Below are positions 8,181 through 17,014 of a stretch of 64,000 nt of DNA, in pieces. The stretch comes from JACDAN01 sp963847235 (GTDB lineage Bacteria > Actinomycetota > Thermoleophilia > Gaiellales > Gaiellaceae). Location: assembly GCA_963847235.1 (NCBI GenBank), contig CAWJYU010000024.1, positions 1 to 64,000 on the forward strand. Direction: 5' to 3'. The position numbers and the translations under genes were made by a program. The notes beneath the pieces are model-generated. The model did not search any database, was not told where the DNA came from, and saw nothing but the letters and a program-made list of their open reading frames with translations. Within the stretch, counting starts at the first letter, position 1; each line of letters opens with the position of its first letter.

Positions 8181-8797
8181 GGATCGCGATCGTCGGCGGC
8201 ACCGGCAGCTTCGGTCGTGCGCTCGCCGAGCGTGTCGCGGCCCTCGGGGAGAGCGTCGTGATCGGCTCGCGCGACGCCGACCGGGCGCGTGAGATCGCCG
8301 CGGTGCTCGGCGTCGAGGGCGCGACGAACGAGGAGGCGGTGAGAGATGCCGACCTCGTGATCCTGGCCGTCCGGTCGAACGCGGCGCTGGACACGGCTCG
8401 GCAGCTCGCACCCGCGATCGGGACGACGCCGCTCCTCTCGGTCGCCAGCGCGCTCGAGTTCACGGACGACGGGATCCTGCCGGGACAGCACGGCTACTCG
8501 CTCGCGGAGGAGATCGAGCGCATCGTGGACGGCCCGGTCGCCGCCGGGCTCCAGTCGCTCGCGGCGGTTCACCTGACCAGCCCCGACCCGCCGGAAGAAG
8601 ACATCCTCGTCTGTGGCGCCCCCTCGGCCGCGAAAGACCTGTCGCTCGAGCTCGCAGGCCGCCTCGTCAAGGGCCGTGCCGTCGATGCCGGCCCGCTCGC
8701 GAACGCCCGTGCGCTCGAGGGGATGACCGCAGTGATCCTGAACGTGAACAAGCGCTACAAGGCGCACGCGGGCATCCGGCTCACCGGCCTCGAGTGA
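8177..8797 (+). CDS. npdG: NADPH-dependent F420 reductase
   Basis: Moves hydride between NADP(H) and F420 (Fno/NpdG). The 206-aa protein has an N-terminal Rossmann dinucleotide site IAIVGGTGSFGRALAER, then VIGSRDADRA, where the Ser-Arg after the second strand is typical of NADP preference. The C-terminal half contains GPLANARALEGMTAVILNVN, characteristic of the family. GTG start overlaps cofD; stop overlaps cofE by 4 bp. Presence inside the biosynthesis operon suggests the cell couples F420 synthesis to its reduction. Confidence 0.93.
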   Translation: MRIAIVGGTGSFGRALAERVAALGESVVIGSRDADRAREIAAVLGVEGATNEEAVRDADLVILAVRSNAALDTARQLAPAIGTTPLLSVASALEFTDDGILPGQHGYSLAEEIERIVDGPVAAGLQSLAAVHLTSPDPPEEDILVCGAPSAAKDLSLELAGRLVKGRAVDAGPLANARALEGMTAVILNVNKRYKAHAGIRLTGLE

Positions 8798-9517
8798 CCG
8801 GAATCCAGGTCCTCCCGCTGGAGGGCATCCCCGAGATCGAGGAGGGGGACGACCTCGCCGGGCTGCTTGCGAAGGCTGCGGAGCGGGCCGGCGGTTTCGC
8901 GAGCGGAGACGTCCTCGTGGTGGCCCAGAAGGCCGTGTCCAAGGCGGAGGGCCGCGTGGTTGCGCTCGAGGACGTCGAGCCCTCCGACGCCGCGCTGGAG
9001 CATGCCGGCGGCGACGATCCGCGTCACGTCGAGGTGATTCTCCGCGAGACCGCACGCGTCGTCCGCACGCGACCGCCGCTCGTGATCGCCGAGACCCGCC
9101 ACGGCTTCGTCTGCGCCTCGGCCGGTGTCGACGCCTCGAACGCGCCCGGCGCCGGCATGCTCGTCCTGCTCCCGGTCGACCCCGACGCATCCGCCCGCGC
9201 GCTCCACGAACGGCTCGGCGTCGCCGTGATCGTCAGCGACTCCTTTGGGCGCCCGTTCCGCCACGGGACGACGGATGTCGCCATCGGCGTCGCCGGCCTG
9301 TACGCCGCTCCTCGACCTCCGCGGCACCCGCGACCCGGCCGGCTACGAGCTCAGGACGACGCAGGTCGCCGTCGCCGACGAGATCGCCGGCGCCGCCGAG
9401 CTCGTGATGGGCAAGACGGACGGGATCCCGGCCGCGATCGTCCGAGGGCTCGAGCTGGAGGGCGGCGGAAGCGCTCGCGATCTCGTGATGCCGCCGGACC
9501 GCGACCTCTTCCGGTGA
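8794..9517 (+). CDS. cofE: Coenzyme F420-0:L-glutamate ligase (frameshifted)
   Basis: GTP-dependent enzyme adding the gamma-linked glutamate tail to F420-0. Family motifs are DVLVVAQKAVSKAEGRVV, RHGFVCASAGVDASNA, VIVSDSFGRPFRHGTTDVAIG and LVMGKTDGIPAAIVRGL. Near 9303 the frame changes; removing one T restores AGLTPLLDLRGTRDPAGYEL. It is the length of a stand-alone CofE (about 240 aa), lacking the nitroreductase-like C-terminal domain of mycobacterial FbiB. Overlaps of 4 bp on both sides place it in the middle of the coupled operon. Confidence 0.92.
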
Positions 9518-10173
9518 GCACCGGCCCTCCCGTGGTGCTCGTGCACGGGATCACCGCTTCGACGGACTGGTGGCAGCCGACGGTCGCCGAGCTCGAGGAA
9601 GACCACGACGTGCACGTCGTCCGCCTGCCCGGCTACCGCTACCGCGAGGCGGCGTCCTGGCTCGGCGATTGGCTCGAGAGCGAGCGACTCGAGGGCGCGA
9701 CTCTCGTGGGACACTCGATGGGTGGCACGGTCGCGCTCGCTCTGGCCGCCGAGCGGCCGAAGCTGGTCGGACGGCTCGCGCTGATCGCGCCTGCCGGGAT
9801 CTTCTCGACGCAGGCTCGCCGCGAGCTCCTCCTTCCGCTCGTCCGCTCGATCGGCCGCTCGCCTCGCCGCCTCCCGCGCCTCGTCCAGGACGCGTTCCGC
9901 GTGGGGCCGGTCCGCCTCTGGCACGTGGCAAGCGACCTCCTCTCCTCGGACATCGCCGCGACGCTTCACCACGTCGAGGCGCCGACACTGATCGTCTGGG
10001 GCGCGGACGACAGACTGCTGCCGCCGACGCTCGGCGCGATCTTCAGCGCCGAGATCAAGGACTCCCGCCTCGTCGTGCTCGACCGCTGCGGCCATGTCCC
10101 GATGGTGGAGGCGCCGGACTCCCTGCACGAGGAGCTCCACCGGTTCCTCGACGAAGATCCGACCACCCGATGA
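9514..10173 (+). CDS. Alpha/beta hydrolase in the F420 operon
   Basis: Alpha/beta hydrolase fold protein of 219 aa, cytoplasmic (no signal). The oxyanion region is VVLVHGITAS, the nucleophile elbow is GHSMGG, the acid is in WGADDRLLPP, and the catalytic His is in CGHVPMVE. The substrate is unknown. The start (GTG) overlaps cofE and the stop (ATGA) overlaps the next gene, so it is co-translated with the F420 genes. A role in F420 tail processing or in F420-linked chemistry is possible but unproven. Confidence 0.88.
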   Translation: MSTGPPVVLVHGITASTDWWQPTVAELEEDHDVHVVRLPGYRYREAASWLGDWLESERLEGATLVGHSMGGTVALALAAERPKLVGRLALIAPAGIFSTQARRELLLPLVRSIGRSPRRLPRLVQDAFRVGPVRLWHVASDLLSSDIAATLHHVEAPTLIVWGADDRLLPPTLGAIFSAEIKDSRLVVLDRCGHVPMVEAPDSLHEELHRFLDEDPTTR

Positions 10174-11639
10174 CCCTCCGCAGACGACTCACGTTGTTCA
10201 CCGCCTCGCTGCCCGAGCGGCTCGTTCGGTCGACGGCGGCGATCCTCGGCGGCACCGTCCACGAAGCGGCGCAGCTCCTGCTCCCCCGGATTGCACGCCG
10301 CTCGCGGCTCTACGAGGCGAGCGCCAAGAACCTGCTGCGGATCCTGATCGAGGGCGTCGGCGACGTCGAGCCGCTGACGCCGACGACCCCGGATCCTGCG
10401 GCGCCGCCGCCCAAGGAGCTCGCGATCCGCAAGGGCGCCGGCAACATCGTCGAGCTCGGCTCCATCGCGGCGTTCGGGTTCTCGCCGCTCTGGCTGCTCG
10501 CCGCCGTCTCGGATCTCACCCACGGCTCCCGCGTCTACCTGCGGGCGCTGACCGACGACCTCAAGGCCTCAGGGGTGATCAGGGACGACGTCGACGTCTC
10601 GTCGGTGGACGGCCTGCTCGGGATCCTCGAGGGCACCTCCGGACGCACGGCGCGGCTGATCGACATCCCGCCCGTCGAGCTGGCCGAGCTCCGCACATCG
10701 CTGCGGGAGCTGCGCGACGAGGCGACCGACCTGCCCTCGCAGGAGCAGCTCCAGCGCCTCTACGACGGCCTGCGCCGAACGGCAGCCGCCGAGGAACGGT
10801 CGCTGCTCGAGGTCTCCCAGGGCATCGGCATGGCGTTCGTCACCTCGGCGCGCACGCTCTCCGACCGGCACGTGAAGGTGCCGTACCGCGAGGACTGGCA
10901 GCCGCTCCGCGACGAGGGTTTCGCCGCCTACGCGCGCCGGGTATCGCGGCCGTACGGCGAGGCGGCCGCCTCCCACTTCCATCCCGAGCGCCGGACCTAC
11001 ACCGAGCGAGTCCTGAACCGCATCCAGACAGGCGACGAGCCCGAGAGCTTCGAGTTCTGCGACGAGCTCGACGCCGGCTTCGGCTGGATCGCGAAGGAGA
11101 AGCTTGGCCGCACCTCACATGCCCTCCAGAGTCGCGGCGAGGTCTGGGTCTTCGATCCGGTCCTCTGGGACCCCGCGCTCGAACGGATCCGTGAGCTCGG
11201 CGAGCCGGCCGGAGTCGTCCAGCTGCTCGACCGCCACGCCCGCGACTCGGGGGAGGTGGCTGCGGCGCTCGGCGTCCCCCACTACACGGTGCCGGTGCAG
11301 GGGATCACGGCCTCACCGCTCGAGATCGTGCCACTGGCGCGCTCGCGATTCTGGAAGGAGGTCGCGGCGTGGATCCCGGAGCTGCGCGCCCTCGTCGTCG
11401 CCGACGCCCTCGGCACCGTCGGCTACTTCCGGGCGCCGGGCGAGCGCCTCGGCGTCCACCCGCTCCTCCGCCTCAAGCCGCCCAAGGCGCTCGGGCGGTA
11501 CGAGCCGCGGCACATCCTCTGCGGCCACGGGAAGGGGATCCACGGCGAGGATGCGCCCGAGGCGCTCCGGGAGGCGCTGAGAACCGCGCGTCGCCGCTTG
11601 CCCAAGGCCTGGCTCGGCGCGGTCCGGCGCGGCGGCTAG
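10170..11639 (+). CDS. Uncharacterised two-domain protein ending the F420 operon
   Basis: A 489-aa protein I cannot assign to a named family. The N-terminal 260 residues include a short hydrophobic stretch (IAAFGFSPLWLLAAVSDL) and helical segments. The C-terminal 200 residues (VWVFDPVLWDPA, GVVQLLDRHARDS, HILCGHGKGIHGEDA) recall a metallo-beta-lactamase-like fold; the usual HxHxDH motif is absent although a GHG motif resembling the last metal histidine remains. ATG overlaps the hydrolase stop (ATGA). It is the last gene of the operon and ends 10 bp from a convergent gene. Confidence 0.8.
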   Translation: MTLRRRLTLFTASLPERLVRSTAAILGGTVHEAAQLLLPRIARRSRLYEASAKNLLRILIEGVGDVEPLTPTTPDPAAPPPKELAIRKGAGNIVELGSIAAFGFSPLWLLAAVSDLTHGSRVYLRALTDDLKASGVIRDDVDVSSVDGLLGILEGTSGRTARLIDIPPVELAELRTSLRELRDEATDLPSQEQLQRLYDGLRRTAAAEERSLLEVSQGIGMAFVTSARTLSDRHVKVPYREDWQPLRDEGFAAYARRVSRPYGEAAASHFHPERRTYTERVLNRIQTGDEPESFEFCDELDAGFGWIAKEKLGRTSHALQSRGEVWVFDPVLWDPALERIRELGEPAGVVQLLDRHARDSGEVAAALGVPHYTVPVQGITASPLEIVPLARSRFWKEVAAWIPELRALVVADALGTVGYFRAPGERLGVHPLLRLKPPKALGRYEPRHILCGHGKGIHGEDAPEALREALRTARRRLPKAWLGAVRRGG

Positions 11640-11649
11640 AGCGGTCTAA

Positions 11650-12749
11650 CTAGTCGTCATCGTCGTCGTGGTGGCCGGTGCCGACCGCGAAGAGCAGGAA
11701 CTGCGTGAACTGCGTCGCCGCGAAGTTGTTGTCGCTGACGAGGAGCAGCGAGCGCTTCCCGCCCCGAAGCCGCGGGCCGAACGCCATGCCCTCCACGTTG
11801 TCGAGCGGAATGCCGAGCACGTCGAGGTTCAGCAGCAGCGTCTTGCTCGTCGTGCCGTCTTTCCGCAGCTCGGTGACGAAGAGCTTGATCGTGTTCCCGG
11901 TGTCGGGCGCGCCGACGGAGAACGACCGCTCCATCGTGAGCAGGCGCCGCTCGCCCAGCGGGAGCACCTCGACGAGACCGTTGACGCCGAAGCCCGTGAA
12001 CGGCTCGGCGATGGGGTCGGTCTGGTAGTACCGCCACTCCCTTCGAAGCGCGTTTCGCTTCAGGTCGTACTCGAGGATGCGAACCGGGCTCCCGGCAGTC
12101 AGCGTCGCCGCCGGGCCGTCCTGGACGAGCGCCGCCTCGGTGCCGGTGTAGAGCCGCTTGCCGCGGGTGGCAGCAGCCTCGAAGCCGAGGTTCAGGCGAA
12201 CCCCCTGCGTGCCGGCCGCGTTCGGGTTGAACTCAGTCGGAACCGGGACGTCGCGGACGTAGGAGCCGTCGAGCCGGTAGACGCGAATCCACGGGTTGAT
12301 CAGCCGGTTCGCGAAGCCCTCGGAGGTGATGACTGCCTTCCGGTTGTGCTTCGTGAGCGTGAACCCCTCGGGGTCGAGGCTGCCGGTCGGATAGGGCGTC
12401 CCGTCGGGCTGCCTCAGCGTCGTGACGGACGTGAACGTGATGTCGTCGTTGTCCAGGGCGCCGTCGGCGATGTCGGCGCGCAGCTTGTAGAAGCGCGCGT
12501 TTGCCTGGTCGTCCGAGATCACGTAGAAGCTCTTGCCGCCGGCGTACGAGATCGACGACAGGCCGCCCACGGTCGTGCCCATGAACGTCGTCCCGGTCGG
12601 GATGATCGCCTGGCCGCGGAACTCGAGTGTCGGTGCGCCCCTTGGGGCCTCTTCTTGGCGGTGGCGGCGGGCGCGAGTACGGCGGCTGCGAGCAGGGCAG
12701 TGAGTGCCAGCGCGGCCCAGATCGCCCCTGTGCGTCGGTGTCCGAGCAT
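11650..12749 (-). CDS. Secreted esterase-like (phytase-like) beta-propeller protein (frameshifted)
   Basis: Secreted protein of about 365 aa. The signal peptide is at residues 1-33 (AALALTALLAAAVLAPAATA) and is followed by a 'phytase-like' domain with repeated propeller strands: SISYAGGKSFYVISDDQ, GSLDPEGFTLTKHNRKAVI, LLTMERSFSVG and NVEGMAFGPRLRGGKRSLL. It ends in an acidic tail, HHDDDDD. The frame changes near 12640 in a run of four G; adding one G restores GAPTLEFRGQAIIPTGTTF. The start has a good Shine-Dalgarno (GAGGAGG). Possible role is phosphodiester or phosphoester metabolism outside the cell; substrate unproven. Confidence 0.8.
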
Positions 12750-12796
12750 CGTGAGACCTCCTCGGTTGGCGGCTGTGCGGCCGGAACCCTAACGGG

Positions 12797-13111
12797 CTAG
12801 GACTGCCGCGCGGAGACGATCGCGACGACCCCGAGCGCCACGCAGACTGCGATGACGCCTGCGAGACCGGTGAAGATCGCTGCGATCAGCATCAGCGGGA
12901 TGGAGATCCCCATCGCGCCGAGCACGAGCTCCTTCTGATGATCCCGCTTGCGCCTGAGCGCCTTCTCGCGCTGCTCGTCCCGCTTCACGAGGCTCTTCTC
13001 GATCCGCTCGACGAAGGAGTCGATCACGGCAGGCTCCAGCTCGGCGCCGAGCTCCTTCCGGGCCTCGATCGCCGCCTGGAGCTCGTCCCGGTCGACGGTC
13101 GGCTCTGCCAT
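12797..13111 (-). CDS. Small membrane protein, function unknown
   Basis: 104 aa: a charged N-terminal half rich in Glu, Lys and Arg that is probably a cytoplasmic helix (IEKSLVKRDEQREKALRRK), followed by two adjacent hydrophobic segments near residues 63-80 and 82-99 forming a membrane hairpin. The start ATG follows a CAGAAT hexamer by 6 nt, close to the leaderless promoter pattern. I do not recognise the family. It is tandem with, but 47 bp from, the phytase-like gene. Confidence 0.75.
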   Translation of the reverse strand: MAEPTVDRDELQAAIEARKELGAELEPAVIDSFVERIEKSLVKRDEQREKALRRKRDHQKELVLGAMGISIPLMLIAAIFTGLAGVIAVCVALGVVAIVSARQS

Positions 13112-13166
13112 GGCCCGATTCTGCCACGCTCGTGCGACCTTCTCGGTTGGCGGACTGCCGCCGGGC

Positions 13167-14009
13167 TTAACTCCGCTTCCGCGCCACCGTGAGGAGATAG
13201 TCGTAGCGGTACTCGGCCGACTCGGGCGTGCCGCTGTTCCACCGGGTGACGAGCTCGAGCGCCTCCCGGTCGAGCGCCGCTGCCCGCTCCGGCTCGCCGG
13301 CGAGGCTCGCGAAGACGGCGATGATTGGCCCGAAGGTCTCCTTGTAGAAGTCCAGGTAGGCGTTCGGCGTGCGCGATTCGCCCGAGAGGCGCTCCACGTA
13401 CTGCCTGCGCTCGAACTCGATGGAGGACACGCGGTCGCGGAAGAGGCCGCGAACGTGGCTTTCGTCGCCCCAGAGGATCGGGGAGAGCTCGCCCGGCGCG
13501 GGTGGCGGCGCGTACTCGCCGAGCAGCTCGAAGAACGCGGCCGCCACGCCCTCGTTGACGAACGTGATCAGGCCGATCGCGCCTCCCGGGCGGCACACGC
13601 GCAGCATCTCGTCGGCCACCGCCTGGTGATCGGGTGCGAACATGGCGCCTGCCGACGAGGTGACGACATCGAAGCTCGCGTCCTCGAATGGCAGCTCCTG
13701 GGCGTCCCCCTCCACCCATTCGATCGACAGGGCGAGCGACTCGGCCTCGCGCCTGCCGGCCGCGAGGCTCTCCGGCGTGATGTCCAGCGCGGCGACCTCC
13801 GCACCCCGTTCGGCGGCGCGGATCGCGACGTTCCCGGTTCCCGTCGCCACGTCGAGCACTCGGTCGCCCTGTGAGATGCCGGTCGCCTCGGCGAGAACCG
13901 GGCCGAGCTCCCAGAACAGCTCCTTCGCGAACCTGTGGTAGTCGCCGAGCGCCCAGATCGTCCGGGCGACGCTCGCCGCTTCCTCTCGAGTTGCCTCGTG
14001 CGTCGTCAT
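13167..14009 (-). CDS. Class I SAM-dependent methyltransferase
   Basis: About 280 aa. Motif I is VLDVATGTGNVAIRAA, motif II region VAALDITPESL, then VEGDAQELPFEDASFDVV and VADEMLRVCRPGGAIGLI, which is the UbiE/Methyltransf_11 pattern. The C-terminal part (YRYDYLLTVARKR) is typical of small-molecule methyltransferases in Actinobacteria. The ATG at 14009 (MTTHEATREEA) is preferred because AGGAGG lies 11 nt upstream; an in-frame ATG at 14072 would add 21 residues. Substrate unknown. Confidence 0.88.
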   Translation of the reverse strand: MTTHEATREEAASVARTIWALGDYHRFAKELFWELGPVLAEATGISQGDRVLDVATGTGNVAIRAAERGAEVAALDITPESLAAGRREAESLALSIEWVEGDAQELPFEDASFDVVTSSAGAMFAPDHQAVADEMLRVCRPGGAIGLITFVNEGVAAAFFELLGEYAPPPAPGELSPILWGDESHVRGLFRDRVSSIEFERRQYVERLSGESRTPNAYLDFYKETFGPIIAVFASLAGEPERAAALDREALELVTRWNSGTPESAEYRYDYLLTVARKRS

Positions 14010-14154
14010 CTGGCTTCGTACCTCCTCGATCCGTGCGAGTGCCGCCACCGCGGCCATCGGCTCTGGCTCCATGCCGCCTACGCTACGGCCGGCTCGAGTG
14101 GCCGGCTTCGCCGGGACCGGCCATCTTTCGACGGCCCGTCATGGCCCGAATTGG

Positions 14155-15814
14155 CTACGGATCGACGAGGCCGTGGCGGACGGCGTGTGCGGCTGCGGCC
14201 GTCCTCGAAGGGAGCTCCAGCTTGCGCAGGATGTTGGTCACGTGCCGGTGGACGGTGTGCTCGCTCACGACGAGCCGCTCTGCGATCTGCCGGTTCGTCA
14301 ATCCCTCCGCCAGGAGGCCGAGGACCTGCCGCTCGCGGGCGGTAACGATCGACGGGGACGGCGTCTTGCCCTTCGCTGCATCGAGGAGCCGGGAGGCTCG
14401 CGCCGCCTCGACCTGTGCGCCGAGCGCGCGGAGCGAGTCGAGGGCAGTCGTCGCCTCCTGCACCGCCTCGTCCGCGCGGCCCTGTGCCACCAGGCTCGTT
14501 GCGAGCTCGATTCTTGCCCTTCCGGTCTCGAAGGGAGCCCCGCTCGCCTCGAAGATGTCAACGGCGTCCTCGAGCAGGGTCCGTGCGAGCTCGTGATCGC
14601 CTCGGGCGGCCTCGAGCATGCCGGCGGCGAGGTCGACGCAGGCGCGAAGAGCCGCAGTGCCGATCGAGCGCTCGAGCTCGCGAAGCTCCTCCACTGCTGC
14701 TGCCGCCTCCGCGAGCTCGCCGCGCGCGAGCCGTCCGCGGACGAGGAGATCGAGAGCCGGAAAGCGGGAGAGCTTCCGCGTCACGGGCGTCTGCCGGAGC
14801 ACGCGCTCGACGAGCTCGACCGCCCTGAGCGTCTCGCCTCGGTCGAGCGCAAGTCGTGCACGACAGAGCTGCGCAGCAGGGTAAGGACCGGCGCGATCGA
14901 GCAACAGCGCAGCTTCGTCCCCCTTTCCTTGCCGCCGCCTGAGCTCCGCGAGGCCGATCAGCGGTGCCGGCGCCCAAGCAGGCCGCGACCGTGCGAAGTC
15001 GTCGACCCCGTCCTCCAGCATTCGCCCGGCCTCCCGCCACCGGCCTCGCCAGAGATCGATCGTGCCGTACTCGGTCCTGCAGAACGCAAGCATGTACCGA
15101 CTGCCGTAGCGCTCGGCGAACCCCGCGATCCGGTCGCACCACTCGAAGGCCCGCTCGTAGTCGAGGACCGACGTGCAGGCGGAGACGAGCATGCAGCACG
15201 TCCACGCGCTCGAGATCGGGATCTTCGCCTCGCCCTCCAGCGCGATCGTCGTCGCCTCGTCGAGACAGCGCATTCCGTCCTGCACCCGGGCCGAGGCGAC
15301 GAGCGCGGCGCCCTCGAGAGCGAGGCCGAGCATCTCCAGGTCGGGGACACCGAACCGCCGCCCGAGGTCGGCGGCAAAGCTGGCGCGGCCGGTAGCGCCG
15401 TCGGTGTCACCCTCGAAGTGGGCGACGTAGCCCTCGTGGAACGCGAGCCAGCCGTGATCGGGGCCCGGCTCGAGCGAGTCGAGCAGGCGATGAGCGCGAC
15501 CGAACCAGCCCGAGGCTACGGCGGCGGCGCCGTGGAAGTCGAGCTGGTCCGCCGCCAGCCACGTCGCCATCCGGGCAGCAGCAGCGGGGTCACGGCGCTT
15601 CTCGGTACAGGCGGTAGGCGCTTTCGCGGGCAGCGAAGACCCGCTCGGCGTCGTCGAGCCACCACGCGGCCCAGCTGAGCCCTTCGTACGCCTCGGGCGT
15701 CTGCTCCGCGGCGAGTGCGCCCTCGAAGGCTTCCCGGGCGGCGGGCCAGCGTCCTTTGCCCAGTTCGACCCAGCCGGTGGCGAGAAGCTCCGCGGCGCTC
15801 GGTGCCTTTGCCAC
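14155..15814 (-). CDS. LuxR-family regulator with TPR-like repeats (frameshifted)
   Basis: About 552 aa. An all-helical TPR-like region (for example ELLATGWVELGKGRWPAARE and LEGAALVASARVQDGMRCL) fills most of the protein, and a C-terminal LuxR HTH is clear (ARERQVLGLLAEGLTNRQIA, EHTVHRHVTNILRKL). No ATPase or receiver domain is visible. The frame changes near 15598; the N-terminus (VAKAPSAAELLATG) begins at GTG 15814, 6 nt behind an AAGAAT hexamer. It is probably a transcriptional activator or repressor whose helical region senses a ligand or partner. Confidence 0.85.
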
Positions 15815-15850
15815 GGGATCATTCTTGCTTCGCCTGCTTCTCTTTGCGGG

Positions 15851-16472
15851 ATGCCTCGTCGGAACCGGGTCACTCCTCGCAGCGAGCTGATCGCGCACCC
15901 CGCGCGCGGGCTCGTGTACGGGAACCGCGGCTGCCTGCACGACGAGCAGGGCCGGATTCGTCGGCGCTGGGCGACGAGGCGCTGGATCGCGTGCCGGCTC
16001 GAGTTCCGCGGCTGGCACCGCGAGCCGCTGATGCAGCCGGGGAAGTTCACCGAGCTGTTCTTCCTGGACGAGGCGACGGCGTTCGCGGCCGGCCACCGTC
16101 CGTGCGCGCTCTGCCGCCGCGAGGACTACGTCCGCTTCGGCGAGCTCTGGAGCGAGCTCCATCCCGGCGCGGTCGGTGCGGACGCGATCGACGCGCAGCT
16201 CCACGCGGAGCGAGTGGACGGCCGCACGCAGCGGCTCCACGAAGCGCCGCTCGCCGGCCTGCCCGACGGCGTGTTCGTGCTCGATGGAGGACGAACCGTG
16301 GCTGGTCCTCGACGGCGGTCTCCGGCACTGGACGCCGGCGGGCTACGAGGGAAGCCGACCCCTCCCGTCGCGCGGCTTCGTGATCACGCCGCCGTCCCTG
16401 GTCGAGGTGCTTCGCGCCGGGTGGGAAGGCGCCGTGCCGCTCCTCCACCCCTCGGTCACGAAGGTCGCGTGA
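15851..16472 (+). CDS. Conserved hypothetical protein with Cys/His motif (frameshifted)
   Basis: About 206 aa. The sequence is conserved-looking but not assignable: VTPRSELIAHPARGLVYGNR, GRIRRRWATRRWIACRLEF, then FFLDEATAFAAGHRPCALCRR with a CxxC that may bind metal, and a C-terminal GLRHWTPAGYEGSRPLP. Near 16283 one extra base shifts the frame; without it the reading joins to MEDEPWLVLDGG. Divergent from the LuxR regulator (37 bp apart) and overlapping the convergent next gene by 17 bp. No signal peptide. Confidence 0.7.
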
Positions 16473-16923
16473 CGGCTTCCCGGCCGAGGAAGACCATCCC
16501 CAGCTGGTTGTCGGTGAGGTCGCCCGTGTCGCTGAGCACGAAGTTGCAGGTCACCTGCCCGGTTGCGCCCTCGAACTGGCCTGTGCCGCCGACCACGTAG
16601 AGGACGGCGCTTCCGTGACGGAGATGCTCGTCCGCGGAGCCGTTCACCCGTCCGTCGTCGTCGGTCTCCACGTGCAGGCGATGCCCATGGCCGAAGTCGA
16701 TCGTCGCGACCGCCGAGAAGTAGCCGTTCGCGTTGAAGGTGAGGTGAGCCTCGAGGATCGCCTCTTCGGATCCCTCGTCGAAGTCGAATCGAACGGCGAC
16801 TCCTCCGTTCTCGAGCCGCGTCTCGTGCACCCACGAAGGGGCGGTCGCACGAAGCACCAAGCCGTCGCCGTCGGCCGTCGCTTCGCCTCGGAACTCGAGC
16901 GAGTAGGTGAGCAGCCCGCTCAT
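16456..16923 (-). CDS. Uncharacterised beta-rich protein
   Basis: 155 aa, acidic and predicted beta-rich, without a signal peptide. The C-terminal stretch VVGGTGQFEGATGQVTCNF with LSDTGDLTDNQLG recalls the dirigent / allene-oxide-cyclase-like barrel, where a GGTG(x)FxGAxG motif is common. That link is only a resemblance. It converges on and overlaps the upstream gene's 3' end by 17 bp. Confidence 0.75.
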   Translation of the reverse strand: MSGLLTYSLEFRGEATADGDGLVLRATAPSWVHETRLENGGVAVRFDFDEGSEEAILEAHLTFNANGYFSAVATIDFGHGHRLHVETDDDGRVNGSADEHLRHGSAVLYVVGGTGQFEGATGQVTCNFVLSDTGDLTDNQLGMVFLGREAVTRPS

Positions 16924-17002
16924 GACTCGATCGTGCCTTCCGTGGACATCGAATCGCTTCGGGGCATGCCCTAGTTGTTGGCGGGAGGGACCGCCGAAGG
17001 GC

Positions 17003-17008
17003 TACCTT
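17003..17008 (+). promoter_or_regulatory. Putative -10 element, leaderless LuxR-ATPase gene
   Basis: TACCTT followed by 6 nt and the GTG start at 17015, with no Shine-Dalgarno sequence. Fits the TANNNT-N6-start pattern. Confidence 0.5.
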
Positions 17009-17014
17009 TGAGCC

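Noticed and set aside
7256..9517. Programmed frameshifting in cofD and cofE
   Set aside because: Shifts occur in many unrelated genes at non-matching sequences and most are simple base additions; no shared slippery motif or pseudoknot was seen.
10170..11639. Ordinary metallo-beta-lactamase call for the last F420 operon gene
   Set aside because: HxHxDH is missing and more than half of the protein is a different domain, so only a fold resemblance is stated.
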